NCBI RefSeq assembly: GCF_027706745.1 | Contig: NZ_JAQFWP010000034.1 | Coordinates: forward strand, 1-64,000 | DNA length: 64,000 nucleotides | Direction: 5' to 3' | From: Nocardiopsis suaedae | Lineage (GTDB): Bacteria; Actinomycetota; Actinomycetes; Streptosporangiales; Streptosporangiaceae | In this document: piece by piece, positions 43,623-52,622 of the stretch | Numbering within the stretch: the stretch's first letter is position 1 | Layout: each line of letters begins with the position of its first letter | The notes under the pieces: generated by a model | Seen by the model: only the letters and a program-made list of their open reading frames with translations | What the model was told of the DNA's origin: nothing | The model's database searches: none | Translations under genes and position numbers: made by a program

Positions 43623-44798
43623 CTAGCCCAGGGGCGCCTCCTGGACCCCACCGGGAGCGGGCAGTTCAGGGCCGACCGAGAGGCCCTCGGCCACGTCGGT
43701 GTTCAAGGTGTCGCCGGGCAGCGCGTCCGTGGGGAGCGCGTCCGTGGGCAGGCCGCCCTCGGTCACGGCGTCCGTCGGCAGGCTCTCGGCCGAGAGGGAG
43801 CGGGGGGCGGGCAGCTCGTCGGTCGACGCCGTGTCGGACACGCCGCCGACGGTGTCGGCGACGCCGCCCCGGTCGACGGTGACCGGGGGCTCCTCGGCCA
43901 TGGCGGTCAGCTCCTCGGAGGTGTTCGGCAGGACGGTGCCGACCGCACCCCCCGCCCGGTCGGCGACGCCGCCCACCAGGTCGCCGGAGGCGCCCTGCTC
44001 GGCCGAGGTCAGCGTGCGCGGGTCGTCCTGCTCGGCCACCACGACCATGTCGGAGACGGTGTCCGCCACCCCGCGCACGGCGGGCCCGGCGCCGGGGGCG
44101 GGGTTGCCCTTGGGGGTGCTGTTGACCGTGCCGTGGACCAGGCCGTTCAGGCTCTTCGCCGGGTGGCCCGCGGCGGGGTTCCCGGCCAGCGGCGCGCTCT
44201 GGTGCGCGCGCAGCGGCTTGAGCTGCTTCTTGCCGGTGTTCAGCACGCGGTTGGTCGTGCTGTGCGCCTTCCCGTTCAGCCCCGGGACCGGGTTCCCGGC
44301 CAGCGGCGCGGACTGGTGGGCCCGGAGCGGCTTCAGCGCCCCGTTCCCGTTCAGCACGCGGTTCACGGTGCTGTGGACGGTCCCGTTCAGCCCTGCGGCC
44401 GGGTTCCCCGCCAGGGGGCCGCCGACCGGCGCGCTCTGGCGCTGCGCGGCCGCCGGCTTCTGCCCCGTGGCCTGGTCGACGGCGCCGTCCAGGGCGGTCA
44501 TGCCCTTGCCCACCGCGCCGCCCGCGCCGGAGGCGTCGGACCCGGCGAGGATCAGGTTGCGGGTGTCGGGCGCGGGGGCGGTGCGCGCCATCTCGGGCAC
44601 CTCGCCCGCGGCCAGCGGGGCGGTGACCGGCGCCAGCGCCGCAGAGGCCATCAGCGGCGCGGCGTCGGTGAGCGGGGTGAGCGCCTGCGGGGCGGCCACG
44701 GGGGCGGCCGACGCGGCACCCGCGCCGAGGGCGGCGAAGCCGGCGGCGCCCGCCGCCACCAGAACGGCCTTCGCCGACTTCCGAGCGAACTCGAACAT
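43623..44798 (-). CDS. Secreted repeat protein of unknown function
   Basis: 391 residues. Signal peptide MFEFARKSAKAVLVAAGAAG, with cleavage likely after ASA near residue 31. The middle (about 130-240) holds three copies of a roughly 35-residue repeat: QSAPLAGNP..GLNG..HST.NRVLN. The C-terminal half is Asp/Glu/Thr/Ser/Pro-rich with LPTDA repeats. There are no Cys and no sortase motif. AAGGA precedes the ATG. Located beside cell-wall enzymes, it may be a wall or surface-layer component; that is inference. Confidence 0.75.
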   Translation of the reverse strand: MFEFARKSAKAVLVAAGAAGFAALGAGAASAAPVAAPQALTPLTDAAPLMASAALAPVTAPLAAGEVPEMARTAPAPDTRNLILAGSDASGAGGAVGKGMTALDGAVDQATGQKPAAAQRQSAPVGGPLAGNPAAGLNGTVHSTVNRVLNGNGALKPLRAHQSAPLAGNPVPGLNGKAHSTTNRVLNTGKKQLKPLRAHQSAPLAGNPAAGHPAKSLNGLVHGTVNSTPKGNPAPGAGPAVRGVADTVSDMVVVAEQDDPRTLTSAEQGASGDLVGGVADRAGGAVGTVLPNTSEELTAMAEEPPVTVDRGGVADTVGGVSDTASTDELPAPRSLSAESLPTDAVTEGGLPTDALPTDALPGDTLNTDVAEGLSVGPELPAPGGVQEAPLG

Positions 44799-45143
44799 GG
44801 GAGATCCTTCCCGGATCGTGTGGTCTGTCGCTGTACGTGGGGATCGCCGCCGTGCGCCCGGCCTCCGGCGCTGCGCGGCCACTCGGTGGGTGGGGTGCGG
44901 GCTCCCCGGCCGTGGGCTCCCGCGCCTGGTGGGCGGGGATCCTGCGGGTCGGGGCCGTCCGGCGGGTCTGGCGGACCGCCGGCCGGCGTGAACCCTCCCG
45001 GCGGGAGGTGCTCACGTCGGCCCCCAGGGCGCTGGGGCACTGGGACGTCAGGCGGTGCGGTACCAGGCGGATGCCGGGACGCCGCGTCCAGATCGGCCCG
45101 TGCTCTCACGGCACGGGGGGACGCGGCCCGTCAGGCGGAGGTG
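44799..45143. other. 345-bp spacer between the two secreted-protein genes
   Basis: No gene supported. Must contain the end of the 45144 transcript and the promoter of the 43623 gene (both minus strand); no convincing hexamers or hairpin with T-run were found. Confidence 0.5.
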
Positions 45144-46349
45144 CTAGTCCGGGGAGACGCCCGGCTCGTCGGCGGGGTCCTGGGGCACGGCTGCGGCGGG
45201 GGCGCCGGGGGTGCCGGTCAGGCCGGCCGAGGGGCGCGGCGCGACGGCCGCGGGGAGGAAGCCCGCGACGGCGGGCGGGGCGCCGGCGGACGCCGAGGCA
45301 CCGACGGCGAAGGGCGAGGGCTGGTGGGCGGCGGGAGCGCCGCGGTCGGCCCCGGAGGAGTCGGCGGGGGCGTCGGCCTCCGCGGGGACGGTCTTCCCGA
45401 CCGGTGCGGGGGCGGGAGAGCCGAGTTCGTGGTGGCAGTCGCCGGAGGCGTGGACGTACGCCTCCTCGGCGGCGTCCCGGTCGGACGCGTCGGGGCGCCC
45501 GCGGTCGTCGCCGCCGTCGGCGCGCTCGTCCCGGTCCCCGCCGGGGCGGGCGTCCGCGGCGTCGACGGCGTCACGGGCCAGCCCAAGGGCCTTGCGCGGC
45601 ACGTCGGCGGCGCCGAGGGCACCGGCACCACCGTGGCCGAGCCCGTTCAGGAGCCGCCCGGGGGCGTTCCCGCCGGGGGCGGCCTTTCCGGTGTGGGCGG
45701 CCTTGTTCGGCTTACCGGCCTTCGGATTCTCGGGGCCCAGCCCGGCCATGCCGCCGACCGCCGAGACGGCCGCGTCCGCGGTTCCGGTGACCGGCCCACG
45801 CGGCTTGTGGCCCTGGGACCCCTTGCCGCCCTTCTCGGGCTTGCCACCATTCTCGGGCTTGCCCGCGCCTTCGGACCCGCCGGAGTTCCCGGAGGGGCCT
45901 ACGGCCTGTTCCGGAGCGCCCTGGGCGGCGTCGCCCTGCGGCGCCGGAGCCGAATGCGCGCTCTTCGGCGCGGGCGCCGGGGCGGCGGGCGCCCCCTGCC
46001 CGGAAGAACCGGAGCCAGAGGAAGCGGAGCCGGACGAGGAAGAAGGGGCGGGAGCAGACTGCTGCACCCGGTCGGCGGCGCCGTTGGCCTCCGAACCGTT
46101 CCCGCCGTTGCCCGCCTGACCGCCTCCACCGGGGACGGCGGGGGCCGACGCGTGGGCGCCGCCCGCACCGCCGGCCTTCGGGCCGCCCGCGCCGGGGCCG
46201 TCGTCGGCCGAGGCCGCCGCGGTCCCCGCCAGCCAGGCGGCCGCCACGAACCCGGCGACGCACAGGGTCCTCCGCGCGGTCCCCGCGGTTCCGGCGCGCA
46301 CGGCGGCCAGCGCGCGCATCGCGCGTCCCGGCCTTTCCGTGCATCGCAT
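45144..46349 (-). CDS. Secreted low-complexity protein of unknown function
   Basis: 401 residues. The ATG at 46349 with GAGGA ahead is followed by a long Arg-rich n-region and hydrophobic core (LCVAGFVAAAWLAGTAAASADD), cleaved probably after ASA near 47. The mature part is Gly/Ala/Pro/Ser/Lys-rich with GGKPEKGGKGSQGHK-type stretches and an Asp/Arg-rich segment; only one Cys after the signal (SGDCHHELGS). No family recognised. Same orientation and general style as the preceding secreted gene, but no shared repeats. Confidence 0.7.
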   Translation of the reverse strand: MRCTERPGRAMRALAAVRAGTAGTARRTLCVAGFVAAAWLAGTAAASADDGPGAGGPKAGGAGGAHASAPAVPGGGGQAGNGGNGSEANGAADRVQQSAPAPSSSSGSASSGSGSSGQGAPAAPAPAPKSAHSAPAPQGDAAQGAPEQAVGPSGNSGGSEGAGKPENGGKPEKGGKGSQGHKPRGPVTGTADAAVSAVGGMAGLGPENPKAGKPNKAAHTGKAAPGGNAPGRLLNGLGHGGAGALGAADVPRKALGLARDAVDAADARPGGDRDERADGGDDRGRPDASDRDAAEEAYVHASGDCHHELGSPAPAPVGKTVPAEADAPADSSGADRGAPAAHQPSPFAVGASASAGAPPAVAGFLPAAVAPRPSAGLTGTPGAPAAAVPQDPADEPGVSPD

Positions 46350-46426
46350 CGCGGGTCCTCGATTCAGCGGAGGGGGAATACGGTCGGAGGGTGCCGGACT
46401 GCGGAGCGGCCCGGATTCTGAACGCG

Positions 46427-46454
46427 ACCGTAGCATGAACCCCTATACGGACAA
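46427..46454 (-). promoter_or_regulatory. Promoter of the secreted low-complexity gene
   Basis: On the minus strand TTGTCC (46454-46449), 16-bp spacer, TACGGT (46432-46427). The 5' leader to the ATG at 46349 would be about 70 bases. Confidence 0.5.
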
Positions 46455-46598
46455 CCCTGATCACTGATTTTTTCCGTCACGGTCGGCACCGGAACGGATC
46501 GGCGACACCACCCGTGGGGACGCTCCGTCACGAATGCCGGTAATTTTCACGGTGGGAAGCGAGTCGCAACGCAAGCGTGACGGTCGGAGGTAGGACCC

Positions 46599-48368
46599 GT
46601 GCCCGAACTCCCCGAAGCCACCCCGCGCCCGCGGACCAGCCTCGACGAGCTGCTGGCCGAGCTCAACGCCCGGCTGCAGACGGAGCTGAGCAGCCGGGAC
46701 CGTGTGCACTCGCTGCTGGAGGCCGTGCTGTCCATCGGCCGCGAGCTCGACCTGGGCACGGTGCTGCGGCGGCTCACCCAGGCCGCCGCCGACCTGGTGG
46801 ACGCCCGCTACGCCGGGCTCGGCGTCATCGGGGAGGACGGCCGGTTCAGCGAGTTCATCCCGGTGGGCCTGACCGAGGAGCAGGCGGCCCGGGTGAACCG
46901 GTTCCCGCACGGGGAGGGCCTGCTCGCGGTGCCCACCCGGGAGCGCCGCGCGCTCCGCCTGAGCGACCTGTCCCGCCACCCCGGCCGGCACGGGTTCCCC
47001 GACGGGCACCCGCCGATGCGGTCCTTCCTGGGCGTGCCGATCCAGGTGCGCGACGAGGTCTTCGGCAACCTCTACCTGACCGAGAAGCGCGGCGGCGGCC
47101 AGTTCGACGAGGACGACGAGGCCGTGGTGACGGCGCTGGCCACCGCCGCGGGCGTGGCGATCGAGAACGCGCGGCTGTACGAGGAGACCCGGCGGCGCGA
47201 GCGGTGGCTGTCGGCCTCCACCGACATCACCACCCGGCTGCTGTCCGGGGACGACCCGCACGACGTGCTGGGGCTGCTGGCCCGCAACGCCCGCGAGATG
47301 GCCGGGGCCGACATCGCCGTGGTGCTGCTGCCCGAGCCGCGCGGGCGCGAGCTGGTCGCCCGGATCGCCGACGGGCCGGTGGCGGGGCAGATCCTGGGCA
47401 CCCCGCTGGCGGTGTCGCAGACCGCGTGCGGCGCGGTGTACCGGCACGGCGAGGCGGTCACCATCCCGGACCTCCAGCACGCCGACTGCCCCATGCTCAC
47501 CCACCGCGGGTTCGGGCCGGGGCTGCTGGTGCCGCTGGGCACCCCGGACCGCACGCGCGGGGTGCTGCTGCTCGCCAAGAAGGGGGTGAGCTCGCCGTTC
47601 GGGGCCACCACCCGGCACATGATCGACGCGTTCGCGGGGCAGGCGGCGGTCGCCCTGGAGCTGGCCGAGGCCCGCCGGGACGCCGAGCGGCTGGTGGTGC
47701 TGGAGGACCGCGACCGCATCGCCAAGGACCTGCACGACGTGGTCATCCAGCGGATGTTCGCCTCGGCGATGACGCTGATGAGCACGCTGCGGCTGGTGGA
47801 CGCGCCGCAGGCGCGGGACAGGATCCAGCACACCATCGACGACCTCGACGAGACGATACGGGAGATCCGCTCCACGGTGTTCGCGCTGCAGACCCCGCCG
47901 ACGCGCAGCGACTCCTCGTTGCGCGGGCGGATCCTGGACGCCGCCGAGGGGGCGGCCCGGTCACTGGGCTGCCAGCCGGGGGTGCGGCTGGAGGGGCCGA
48001 TCGACGCGTCGGTGCCCGAGCAGGTCGCCGACCAGCTGCTGGCGGTCCTGGGCGAGGCGCTGTCCAATGTGGCCCGGCACGCGCACGCCACCGAGGTCCA
48101 CGTGTCGGTGGACGTGGACACGCGCGTCACCCTGCACGTGAGCGACAACGGCAAGGGCATCGAGCCGTGCGGGCGGCGCAGCGGCCTGCGCAACCTGGAG
48201 GAGCGCGCCCGGGGCCTGGGCGGCACGTTCAGCGCGGAGCCCAGCCTGACCGGGGGCACCCTGCTGCGGTGGAGCGTCCCCCTTCCGGACCGGCCGGGCG
48301 AGGACGTGCCCGCGGCTCAGCCGGACGTCAGGCAGAACACGTTGCCCTCGGGGTCGAGCATCCGCTGA
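46599..48368 (+). CDS. DevS/DosS-like GAF sensor histidine kinase
   Basis: 589 residues from GTG with CGGAGG ahead. Two GAF domains (about 40-195 and 205-365) precede a HisKA_3 box with phospho-acceptor His379 in RIAKDLHDVVIQRMFA and a HATPase domain (LGEALSNVARHAHA; VSDNGKGIE; GLRNLEERARGLGG). The architecture matches mycobacterial DevS, but no heme His can be confirmed by eye, so the signal (redox, gas or other) is open. The likely partner is the NarL-type regulator at 49014. Its 3' end overlaps the convergent VOC gene by 52 bp. Confidence 0.9.
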   Translation: MPELPEATPRPRTSLDELLAELNARLQTELSSRDRVHSLLEAVLSIGRELDLGTVLRRLTQAAADLVDARYAGLGVIGEDGRFSEFIPVGLTEEQAARVNRFPHGEGLLAVPTRERRALRLSDLSRHPGRHGFPDGHPPMRSFLGVPIQVRDEVFGNLYLTEKRGGGQFDEDDEAVVTALATAAGVAIENARLYEETRRRERWLSASTDITTRLLSGDDPHDVLGLLARNAREMAGADIAVVLLPEPRGRELVARIADGPVAGQILGTPLAVSQTACGAVYRHGEAVTIPDLQHADCPMLTHRGFGPGLLVPLGTPDRTRGVLLLAKKGVSSPFGATTRHMIDAFAGQAAVALELAEARRDAERLVVLEDRDRIAKDLHDVVIQRMFASAMTLMSTLRLVDAPQARDRIQHTIDDLDETIREIRSTVFALQTPPTRSDSSLRGRILDAAEGAARSLGCQPGVRLEGPIDASVPEQVADQLLAVLGEALSNVARHAHATEVHVSVDVDTRVTLHVSDNGKGIEPCGRRSGLRNLEERARGLGGTFSAEPSLTGGTLLRWSVPLPDRPGEDVPAAQPDVRQNTLPSGSSIR

Positions 48369-48667
48369 AAGGAGCCCTGCTCGTCGGTGACGACGGGGCC
48401 CTCCACGGTGGCGCCCCGGTCCTGGGCCCCGCGCGCGGCGTCCGCGATGTCGTCGACCCGCACGTCCAGGTGGAACCGGAACCGGCCGGGGGCGGGCTCG
48501 GGGTCGGGCTGGAACGAGATCCGCGGGCGCCCGGGAGCGGAGGGCAGGTAGGACCACCCGTCCCCCCGGTCGACGGGGTCGACCCCGAGGACCCCGCCCC
48601 AGAACCGGGCGAGCTCGACGGGGGCGGCGGCATTGACGACGATCTGGTCGAAGGCGGCGGTCGACAT
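48317..48667 (-). CDS. VOC/glyoxalase-like protein
   Basis: 116 residues, the size of a two-module VOC protein. FDQIVVNAAAPVELARFWGG at the start, RFHLDVRVDDIADAA in the middle, and the terminal RMLDPEGNVFCLTSG strand match the glyoxalase/dioxygenase-like family. Enzymatic or resistance role unknown. It lies between the kinase and its response regulator, antisense to the last 52 bp of the kinase gene. Confidence 0.82.
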   Translation of the reverse strand: MSTAAFDQIVVNAAAPVELARFWGGVLGVDPVDRGDGWSYLPSAPGRPRISFQPDPEPAPGRFRFHLDVRVDDIADAARGAQDRGATVEGPVVTDEQGSFQRMLDPEGNVFCLTSG

Positions 48668-48740
48668 GCCGAGAAGGCTACCGGGCGGGCGCGGAAGCCC
48701 CGGTGCGCGGCCGGGCCGAGCGGGTGGCCGTTCTGGTTTT

Positions 48741-48802
48741 CGTCGAGTTACGTCTGGTGGTCGGAATTCGGGATCGAATTCCGACCACCGGACGTAGTTC
48801 GA
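48741..48802. repeat. 62-bp near-perfect palindrome
   Basis: Arms 48741-48769 and 48774-48802 are complementary at 26 of 29 positions around a GGAT loop; the inner 16 bp, GGTGGTCGGAATTCG with one more flanking base, pair perfectly. It lies in the 346-bp spacer after the response-regulator gene (minus strand) and before the VOC gene start. Could terminate the regulator transcript, or be a mobile palindromic unit; the outer TACGTC boxes are A/T-richer than the surroundings. Confidence 0.7.
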
Positions 48803-48907
48803 CGATCGGACCCATGGCGATACGCGCAAGGGTCCGTGAGCGGGGCACCGGCCGAGCCGCCCGCCCCCTGGACCGCCGGGAACCCGCCGCCCGGCGGGCA
48901 GGCCGGG

Positions 48908-49004
48908 GAACCGCCCCGCTCGCTCCGTCGCCGCCCTCAGCGGTGACCGCCCACTCACCCCGCGCCCGACGGCGCTACCGCCATGGCCGCCGCTCCCGCC
49001 GCGA
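48908..49004. repeat. Dispersed element, copy C
   Basis: GAACCGCC, GCTCGCTCCGTCGC, GCGCCCGACGGCGCT and CCGCCG boxes align in order with the first 95 bases of the element at 29688. More diverged than copies A and B. Confidence 0.5.
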
Positions 49005-49013
49005 GGTGGGCCC

Positions 49014-49688
49014 CTACTCGAAGTGGGAGCGCCCCCGGGTCCGGAGTTCGGCGACCAGGACGGCCGCCTGGGTGCGGCGCTTGAGGTCGAGCTTGGACAG
49101 CAGGCTCGACACGTAGTTCTTCACGGTCTTCTCCGCCAGGTACAGCCGCTCGCCGATCTGGCGGTTCGTCAGGCCCTCGCCGATCAGGTCGAGGATCTGG
49201 CGCTCCTGGGGGCTCAGCTCCGACAGCGGGTCGGGGCGCGGCGGGTTGCTGCGCAGGCGCTCCATCACCCGGCCCGTGCTCCCCGGGTCCAGCAGCGATC
49301 CGCCCGCCGCCACCGTGCGCACCGCCCCCACGAGGTCGGCGCCGTGGATCTGCTTGAGCACGTACCCGGCGGCGCCCGCCATCACCGCCTCGAACAGGGC
49401 CTCGTCATCGGCGAAGGAGGTCAGCATCAGGCACGCGATCTCGGGGCGGTCCGACCGGATCTCCCGGCAGACGCTCACCCCCGACCCGCCGGGCAGGCGC
49501 ACGTCCAGCACGGCCACGTCCGGGGAGGCCGCGGGGATGCGCGCGAGCGCCTGCTCGGCGGTCCCGGCCTCGCCGACCACCTTCATGTCCTCCTCGCCGT
49601 CCAGGAGCGCCGCCACGCCCCTGCGGACCACCTCGTGGTCGTCGACCAGGAACACCTTGATCGGCTTGGTCGCGGCTACCGGCGCCAT
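49014..49688 (-). CDS. NarL/DevR family response regulator
   Basis: 224 residues from ATG 49688 with GGGGAG ahead. Receiver domain with phospho-acceptor Asp62 (AVLDVRLPGG) and DDH at 16-18; LuxR-type HTH at about 155-220 (LSPQERQILDLIGEGLTNRQ, AEKTVKNYVSSLLSKL). This matches DevR/DosR. It is separated from the DevS-like kinase by the VOC gene and a palindrome and lies on the opposite strand, unusual for such pairs. Confidence 0.9.
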   Translation of the reverse strand: MAPVAATKPIKVFLVDDHEVVRRGVAALLDGEEDMKVVGEAGTAEQALARIPAASPDVAVLDVRLPGGSGVSVCREIRSDRPEIACLMLTSFADDEALFEAVMAGAAGYVLKQIHGADLVGAVRTVAAGGSLLDPGSTGRVMERLRSNPPRPDPLSELSPQERQILDLIGEGLTNRQIGERLYLAEKTVKNYVSSLLSKLDLKRRTQAAVLVAELRTRGRSHFE

Positions 49689-49903
49689 GGGCTCCCCTCC
49701 CCGGAGCGCCCGGACCGTGCCGGGCGCGCGTCGCTGCGGATTCGACGGGATCGACGGTATTACCCCCTTCGACCCGCGCGTCCGCCGAAGGCCATCAATG
49801 GGCACGGCCCAAGGTCCCGAATCCCGCGTCCACCGCGGATCAGGGCAGGCCGGGCAGCCCGGACAGGGGGCGGAGCGGACGGGGCCGGATCAGGCCGGAG
49901 CGG

Positions 49904-49937
49904 CCGTCCCGCGGGGACCGCGTTCCCCGCGGGACGG
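49904..49937 (-). terminator. Terminator of the amidase operon
   Basis: CCGTCCCGCGGGGA (49904-49917) and TCCCCGCGGGACGG (49924-49937) form a perfect 14-bp stem, 13 bp beyond the amidase stop. Confidence 0.8.
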
Positions 49938-49950
49938 AGCGCCGCGCCGC

Positions 49951-51378
49951 TCAGCCCACCAGCGACGGCCAGGGGCTCGCCTCCTCGTAGGCCCGGGACG
50001 CGGCGAGCACCCGCCCGTCGGCGTGCCGGGCCCCCACGATCTGCAGGCCCACCGGGAGCCCTCCGTCGGTCAGCCCGCACGGGACGCTCGCCGCGGGCTG
50101 GGAGGTCATGTTGAACGGGGAGCTGAACCCGGCCCAGGACGTCCAGCGCGGGTCGGCGGAGCCCGGGGGCACCTCCCGGCCCGCCTCGAACGCGGGGATC
50201 GGCATGGCGGGGCTCAGCAGCAGGTCATAGCGCTCGTGGAAGAGCCCCATGGCCTCCCCCATGGACATCCGCACGGCGGTGGCGCGGAGGTAGTCCACGG
50301 CGCTGTACCGGTGCCCCTCCTCGACGATCTCCAGCAGGCCCGGGTCGACGCGCCCCAGGTCCTCCTCCGCGACGCCCTCCATGGCCTTGGCCGCGCCGCT
50401 GTACCAGAGCACGTGGAACTCCTCACGGCAGTCGGGAACCGGCGGGTCCTCCAGCTCCACGTGCGCGCCGAGCCCTTCGAACACCCCGGCCGCCCGCTCG
50501 CACAGCCGGGCCACCTCCGGGTCCACGTCGATGCCCCACAGCGCCGGGCTGTAGGCCACGCGCAGCCCTCGCACGTCCGCCGCGGCCACCGCCACGGCGA
50601 ACGACTCGGCCGGGGGCGGCATGGCGCCCCAGTCGCGGGCGTCCGGGCGGCTCATCACGTCCATCATCAGCGCCGCGTCGGTGACGGTCCGGGTGATGGG
50701 CCCCGTGTGCGCGAGGCTGCCGAAGGCGCTGGCCGGGTAGTGCGGCACCCGCCCCCACGTCGGCTTGAGCGCGTAGACCCCGGTGAAGGAGGCCGGGATG
50801 CGCACCGACCCGCCGCCGTCGGTACCGGTGGCCATCGGCCCCATCCCGGAGGCGACCGCGGCCGCCGCCCCGCCGCTCGACCCGCCGGGGGTGCACGACA
50901 GGTCCCACGGGTTGCGGGTGATGCCGGTGACCGGGGAGTCGGTGACGCCCTTCCAGGCGATCTCGGGGGTGGTGGTCTTGCCGGTGAACACCGCCCCGGC
51001 CTCGCGCAGCCGGGCCACCACGGGGGACTCGTCGTCGAAGGGGGCGTGCGCCCCCGCCACGTGCGATCCGCGCCGGGTGGGGTGCCCGCGCATCAGGTGC
51101 ACGTCCTTGACCGCGACCGGCACCCCGTCGAGCGGCCCGGCCGGGGCCCCGCGCGCCCACCGCTCCGCCGACGCGCGCGCCTGCTCGCGCGCCTCGTCGG
51201 TGAAGACCGCGCAGAAGGCGTTGAGCGCGGCGTCCTCGCGCTCGATCCGCGCCAGGACCGATTCCAGCGCCTCCACCGGTGTGGGGCCGCCGCGGGCGTA
51301 CCCCTCCAGCAGGTCGGCCGCCGTCAGGTCGGCCGGCGCGTCCCGGTCCACCGCCTCCCCCTCTTGCCTGGTCGTCAT
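49951..51378 (-). CDS. Amidase (amidase signature family)
   Basis: 475 residues. The catalytic triad of the family is visible: Lys91 in VAVKDVHL, the cis-Ser in CTPGGSSGG (about 167) and nucleophile Ser191 in GTDGGGSVRIPA. Cytoplasmic, no signal peptide. It hydrolyses a carboxamide; the substrate is unknown. GGAGGGG precedes the ATG. Second gene behind a 2-hydroxyacid dehydrogenase and divergent from the DUF3830/racemase genes, with a shared operator between them, so it is probably one step of the same pathway. GatA function is unlikely as no GatB/C genes are adjacent. Confidence 0.9.
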   Translation of the reverse strand: MTTRQEGEAVDRDAPADLTAADLLEGYARGGPTPVEALESVLARIEREDAALNAFCAVFTDEAREQARASAERWARGAPAGPLDGVPVAVKDVHLMRGHPTRRGSHVAGAHAPFDDESPVVARLREAGAVFTGKTTTPEIAWKGVTDSPVTGITRNPWDLSCTPGGSSGGAAAAVASGMGPMATGTDGGGSVRIPASFTGVYALKPTWGRVPHYPASAFGSLAHTGPITRTVTDAALMMDVMSRPDARDWGAMPPPAESFAVAVAAADVRGLRVAYSPALWGIDVDPEVARLCERAAGVFEGLGAHVELEDPPVPDCREEFHVLWYSGAAKAMEGVAEEDLGRVDPGLLEIVEEGHRYSAVDYLRATAVRMSMGEAMGLFHERYDLLLSPAMPIPAFEAGREVPPGSADPRWTSWAGFSSPFNMTSQPAASVPCGLTDGGLPVGLQIVGARHADGRVLAASRAYEEASPWPSLVG

Positions 51379-51437
51379 CTGTGACCCCTCCGGTCTCCAG
51401 CCCGTCCGTCTCCGGCCCGTCCGTCCGCGGGACGCCC

Positions 51438-52439
51438 CTACCCGCGCGGGTACCCCCGCGCCTTGTCCACGAGGTTGCGCGGCTCTTCGCCGCGCAGGCG
51501 GCGGTCGAGGTTGTCCAGGAAGACCCGCACCAGCTCGTCCTTCCACCCCACGACGTCCCCCGACATGTGCGGCAGCACGACCGCCTGGGGCAGGTCCCAC
51601 AGCGGCGAGGAGTCCGGCAGCGGCTCGGCCTCGAACACGTCGAGGCCGGCCCCGGCGATGGTCCCGTCGCGCAGCGCGCGCACCAGGTCCTCCTCGACGA
51701 CGATGGGGCCGCGCGCCACGTTGATCAGCCGCGCGGTGGGCTTCATCCGGGCCAGCAGCCGGGCGTCGAACAGGCCGCGGGTGGCGTCGGTGAGCGGCGC
51801 GGCGACGACGGCGTAGTCCGCGTCCCCGAGGGCGTCGCCGATCCCGCCCGGTTCCCCGGGGTCGGCGGAGACGACGGTGCCGAAGTCGGGGTCGCCGGTG
51901 CGGGGGGTCCGGCCCGCGCCCGTGACCTCCAGCCCGGCGGCGGTGAGCATGCGGGCGATGGCGCGGCCGATGGGCCCGGTACCCACCACCAGCGCGGTGC
52001 GGCCCTGGACGCGCTCGCTCTCGCGCCACTTCCAGGTGTGGGAGCGCTGGAGGTCGCGGCTGCCGTGCAGGTCCTTGGCGAACGACAGGACGAGGCCGAG
52101 CACGGTCTCGGCGATGGGCCCCTCGAAGACGCCGCGGGAGTTGGTGACCGCCACGTCGCTCTCCACCAGCCCGGGGAACATCAGGTTGTCCACACCGGTG
52201 GTGGCGGCGTGCACCCACTCCAGGGAGCCGGCGGTGTCCCAGGCGGCCGTCAGGGCCTCGGTGAACAGGTCCCACACCAGCAGGATCCGCGCCCCGGGCA
52301 GCGCTTCGGTGAGCTGCTCGGCGGTGGCGTAGCGGACCTCGGACAGGCCGGGGTGGCGGTCGATGCGCTCGCGGCCGGGGGGAAGCTCCCCGCCGTGCAG
52401 GACGACGAGGGCGGGCGCGGAGGGGTCGGCGGTCGTCAC
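51438..52439 (-). CDS. D-isomer-specific 2-hydroxyacid dehydrogenase
   Basis: 333 residues from GTG. NAD-binding GTGPIGRAIA near 153; catalytic Arg in INVARGPIV (about 235), Glu in GLDVFEAEPLP (about 263) and His in VLPHMSG (about 283). The GVDNLMFP and WRESERVQGRT stretches resemble the glyoxylate/hydroxypyruvate-reductase-like branch. It interconverts a 2-oxoacid and a D-2-hydroxyacid with NAD(P)H. First gene of the leftward operon; its promoter is overlapped by the GntR-type palindrome. Confidence 0.9.
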   Translation of the reverse strand: MTTADPSAPALVVLHGGELPPGRERIDRHPGLSEVRYATAEQLTEALPGARILLVWDLFTEALTAAWDTAGSLEWVHAATTGVDNLMFPGLVESDVAVTNSRGVFEGPIAETVLGLVLSFAKDLHGSRDLQRSHTWKWRESERVQGRTALVVGTGPIGRAIARMLTAAGLEVTGAGRTPRTGDPDFGTVVSADPGEPGGIGDALGDADYAVVAAPLTDATRGLFDARLLARMKPTARLINVARGPIVVEEDLVRALRDGTIAGAGLDVFEAEPLPDSSPLWDLPQAVVLPHMSGDVVGWKDELVRVFLDNLDRRLRGEEPRNLVDKARGYPRG

Positions 52440-52533
52440 GGGGGCGGCTCCGGAATCAACGGTCGTGCTCGTGTCGCTGCTCCCCTACCCGTCCGCCCCG
52501 GCGGGCGATCACGGGTGCCGCGAAGCCTTTGAA

Positions 52534-52568
52534 ACGCTAGGGACCGCCCCTACGATTGTCAACAATCG
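52534..52568 (-). promoter_or_regulatory. Leftward promoter overlapped by GntR-type operator 1
   Basis: On the minus strand TTGACA (52562-52557), 17-bp spacer, TAGCGT (52539-52534). The -35 lies inside the palindrome CGATTGTC-AACAATCG (52553-52568), which has 7-bp perfect arms. Binding there would block the promoter of the dehydrogenase/amidase operon. Confidence 0.8.
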
Positions 52569-52622
52569 ACGGGCCCGCGCACCCGGTGACGGGGGCGCGA
52601 CCCGCCGTTCCCGGTGCGGCCG

